Shown piece after piece: positions 15,649-17,216 of a DNA stretch of 17,216 nt. The translations under genes were made by a program, and so were the position numbers. The notes beneath the pieces were generated by a model. That model was not told the origin of the DNA. It saw nothing but the letters and a program-made list of their open reading frames with translations, and did not search any database. The stretch covers positions 1-17,216 of the forward strand of contig SHVP01000054.1 in the NCBI GenBank assembly GCA_009694165.1. Reading direction: 5' to 3'. The stretch comes from Alphaproteobacteria bacterium. GTDB lineage: Bacteria; Pseudomonadota; Alphaproteobacteria; SHVP01. Position 1 is the stretch's first letter. The number at the start of each line of letters is the position of its first letter.

Positions 15649-15657
15649 TGCTATAGA
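15649..15657 (+). promoter_or_regulatory. Extended -10 promoter for tRNA-Leu
   Basis: TG, one base, then TATAGA (15652-15657) is an extended -10 element. A weak -35 candidate, TTCCGC at 15630-15635, lies 16 nt upstream. Transcription would begin near 15664 and give a leader of about 45 nt before the tRNA. The position and orientation fit a strong stable-RNA promoter. Confidence 0.5.
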
Positions 15658-15710
15658 AGGGCCCCCGCGGCTGGCCCCTAGAGCCGGTCCGTCGGCCGAA
15701 GCCACCCCCT

Positions 15711-15797
15711 GCGGGCGTGGTGGAACTGGCAGACACGCGAGATTTAGGTTCTCGTGGGCGCAAGCCCTTGGGGGTTCAAGTCCCTCCGCCCGCACCA
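15711..15797 (+). tRNA. tRNA-Leu(UAG), CCA encoded
   Basis: The 87-nt gene folds as a class II tRNA. Acceptor GCGGGCG (15711-15717) pairs with CGCCCGC (15787-15793), followed by discriminator A and encoded CCA (15795-15797). The anticodon stem CGAGA/TCTCG (15738-15742 and 15750-15754) closes the loop TTTAGGT, giving anticodon TAG at 15745-15747, which reads CUA leucine codons. The long variable arm is GGGCGCAAGCCC. The T arm is GGGGG, TTCAAGT, CCCTC. It sits between nnr and the trigger factor gene, an arrangement I associate with alphaproteobacteria. Confidence 0.97.
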
Positions 15798-15846
15798 GGT
15801 CGCGGCTTCGCGGGCGCCTTCGCATTCATCTGAGTTAGGTCGAGCC

Positions 15847-17181
15847 ATGCAGGTTACCGAGACAAGTTCCGAGGGTCTGAAACGCGCCTACCGGGTAGTT
15901 GTCCCGTCAGGGGATATCCAAAGCAGCGTCGACGAAAAGATTAACGCTTTGGCGGCGACCGCGAGGCTGCCGGGCTTCCGGCCGGGCAAGGTGCCCTCCA
16001 AGGTGCTGCGCCAGCGCTTTGGCAAGTCGGTTCTCGGCGAAGTGCTGCAGGAAACGTTGGACAGCAGCGTTCGCAAGATGATCGAGGAAAAATCCTTGCG
16101 GCCGGCACTCCAGCCGAAGGTGGAGGTGACCAAATTCGATGAGGGTAACGATCTTGAATACAGCATCGAAGTCGAGGTGTTGCCCGATATTACGCCGGGC
16201 GACTTTTCGGCGCTGAAGCTCGAGCGCGTGGTCGCCGAGCCCGCCGAGGCGGACGTCGAGGAGGGACTGAAGCGACTCGCCGATCAGCAGAAGACCTACA
16301 ATCCGACCGAAGCCGCCGCGGCCGCCCGCGAGGGGGACGCCGTCATCGTTGACTATGACGGCGCCATCGATGGCGAAACATTCGTCGGCGGCTCGGGCAA
16401 GGACGTTCAGGTCGTGCTCGGCGCCGGCTGGCTTGTCCCCGGCTTTGAAGCGCAGTTGGTCGGCGCCAAAGCGGGCGACCAGAAGGAAGTGGTCGTCACT
16501 TTTCCAGCCGACTACCCCTATGAGCAATTGCGCGGCAAAGAAGCGAAGTTCGCGGTTGCGGTGAAAGAGGTCAAAGTTGCTGCGGTCCCGCCGCTCGACG
16601 ATGAGTTGGCCAAACGGCTGGGGATCGACAACCTTAAAGCCCTTCGTCAGCGCGTTCATGACCAACTCGCGCAGGAATTCACGCAGATTTCCCGCGCTCG
16701 GCTGAAGCGCCAGCTGCTCGATCAACTTGACGCCGCCAATCGCTTCGAGGTCCCGGGAGGCCTTGTGGACGGCGAGTTTCAGGCGATCTGGCAGCAGGTC
16801 GAGACCGACCGCCAGCGCGGCGTGGTCGACGAGGACCAAAAGGGCAAACCTGACGATGAGTTGAAGGCCGAATATCGGGCGATCGCCGAGCGCCGCGTGC
16901 GCCTCGGCCTGTTGCTGTCCAAGGTCGGCGAGGCCAACAACATCAGCGTGGCGCAAGACGAGGTGAATCGGGCGATTACCCAGCAATCACAACGGTTTCC
17001 GGGTCAGGAGCAACGGATTTTTGAGTACTACCGCTCCAATCCCCAGGCCGCGGCGCAGCTGCGGGCGCCGATCTTCGAGGACAAGGTCGTCGACTTTCTC
17101 ATCGAGCTTGCGGCGGTGACCGAACGCAAGGTCAGCAAGGAAGAGCTGACAGCCGATCCCGAGGCGAAGGATCGAAGCTAG
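15847..17181 (+). CDS. tig: Trigger factor, ribosome-associated chaperone and PPIase
   Basis: The 444-aa product has the normal trigger factor length and domain order. The N-terminal ribosome-binding domain carries the signature GFRPGKVP at residues 43-50. A FKBP-type peptidyl-prolyl isomerase domain spans about 163-245, with DAVIVDYDGAIDG, LGAGWLVPGFEAQLVG and VTFPADYP. The C-terminal chaperone arms begin with PPLDDELAKRLGI (248-260). It binds ribosomal protein uL23 at the exit tunnel and holds nascent chains. ATG 15847 is chosen because MQVTETSSEGLKRAYRVVVP is the family start; AGGTCGAG lies just upstream. The gap from the tRNA is 49 nt, so read-through from the tRNA promoter is possible. 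In many bacteria clpP and clpX follow. Confidence 0.97.
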   Translation: MQVTETSSEGLKRAYRVVVPSGDIQSSVDEKINALAATARLPGFRPGKVPSKVLRQRFGKSVLGEVLQETLDSSVRKMIEEKSLRPALQPKVEVTKFDEGNDLEYSIEVEVLPDITPGDFSALKLERVVAEPAEADVEEGLKRLADQQKTYNPTEAAAAAREGDAVIVDYDGAIDGETFVGGSGKDVQVVLGAGWLVPGFEAQLVGAKAGDQKEVVVTFPADYPYEQLRGKEAKFAVAVKEVKVAAVPPLDDELAKRLGIDNLKALRQRVHDQLAQEFTQISRARLKRQLLDQLDAANRFEVPGGLVDGEFQAIWQQVETDRQRGVVDEDQKGKPDDELKAEYRAIAERRVRLGLLLSKVGEANNISVAQDEVNRAITQQSQRFPGQEQRIFEYYRSNPQAAAQLRAPIFEDKVVDFLIELAAVTERKVSKEELTADPEAKDRS

Positions 17182-17198
17182 GTCGCGGGGCTGGGCAA

Positions 17199-17216
17199 AT
17201 GAACGCCGGGCACCTA
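17199..17216 (+). CDS. Possible start of a further gene (truncated by the window)
   Basis: An ATG at 17199 follows a G-rich stretch (CGGGGCTGGG) 17 nt after the trigger factor stop and opens MNAGHL before the window ends. clpP would be the expected neighbour, but six residues are not enough to identify it. Confidence 0.25.

Noticed and set aside
15907..16986. 359-codon reverse open frame opposite trigger factor
   Set aside because: It is the antisense of an unmistakable tig gene.
1..17216. CRISPR array, insertion sequence, prophage or integron
   Set aside because: No regularly spaced direct repeats, transposase or integrase motifs, or terminal inverted repeats were seen on either strand.

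Overview
GC-rich chromosomal DNA, probably from an alphaproteobacterium (Rhodospirillales-like is my best guess). I infer this from the codon usage, the mix of small catabolic families, and a tRNA-Leu gene directly upstream of trigger factor. No mobile element, phage gene, CRISPR array or rRNA was seen.

Layout. 1-239 (-): start of an unidentified exported or membrane protein. 368-1246 (+): EamA/DMT permease. 1243-4126: a mostly minus-strand array of one unrecognised paralogous family. It holds two intact copies, one copy with an in-frame amber codon and one C-terminal remnant, with a plus-strand Nudix hydrolase gene between copies 2 and 3. 4279-7480 (+): three closely spaced genes, a double-domain alpha/beta-hydrolase-fold protein without a serine nucleophile in either domain, an NmrA-like NAD(P)-binding protein and a two-domain VOC protein. 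The last two each carry a one-base frameshift. 7481-10270 (-): a tight four-gene operon of amidohydrolase, small lipoprotein, VOC protein and isochorismatase-like cysteine hydrolase. 10466-13230 (+): two tandem amidase-signature paralogues, the second with an amber codon at codon 32. 13279-13998 (+): SAM methyltransferase. 14008-15510 (+): bifunctional NAD(P)HX epimerase/dehydratase. 15711-15797 (+): tRNA-Leu(UAG). 15847-17181 (+): trigger factor, with the possible start of another gene at the right edge.

Reading. From about 13.3 kb onward the window is housekeeping. Left of that it is accessory, with families typical of amide or aromatic catabolism (hydrolases, amidases, VOC proteins, amidohydrolase, permease); no substrate can be named. 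Five reading frames between 3.3 and 12 kb are damaged. The two frameshifts can both be explained by loss of one C from a CCCG context, so base-calling error competes with real decay. The most unusual items are the paralogous array, the nucleophile-less double hydrolase fold and the clustered lesions.
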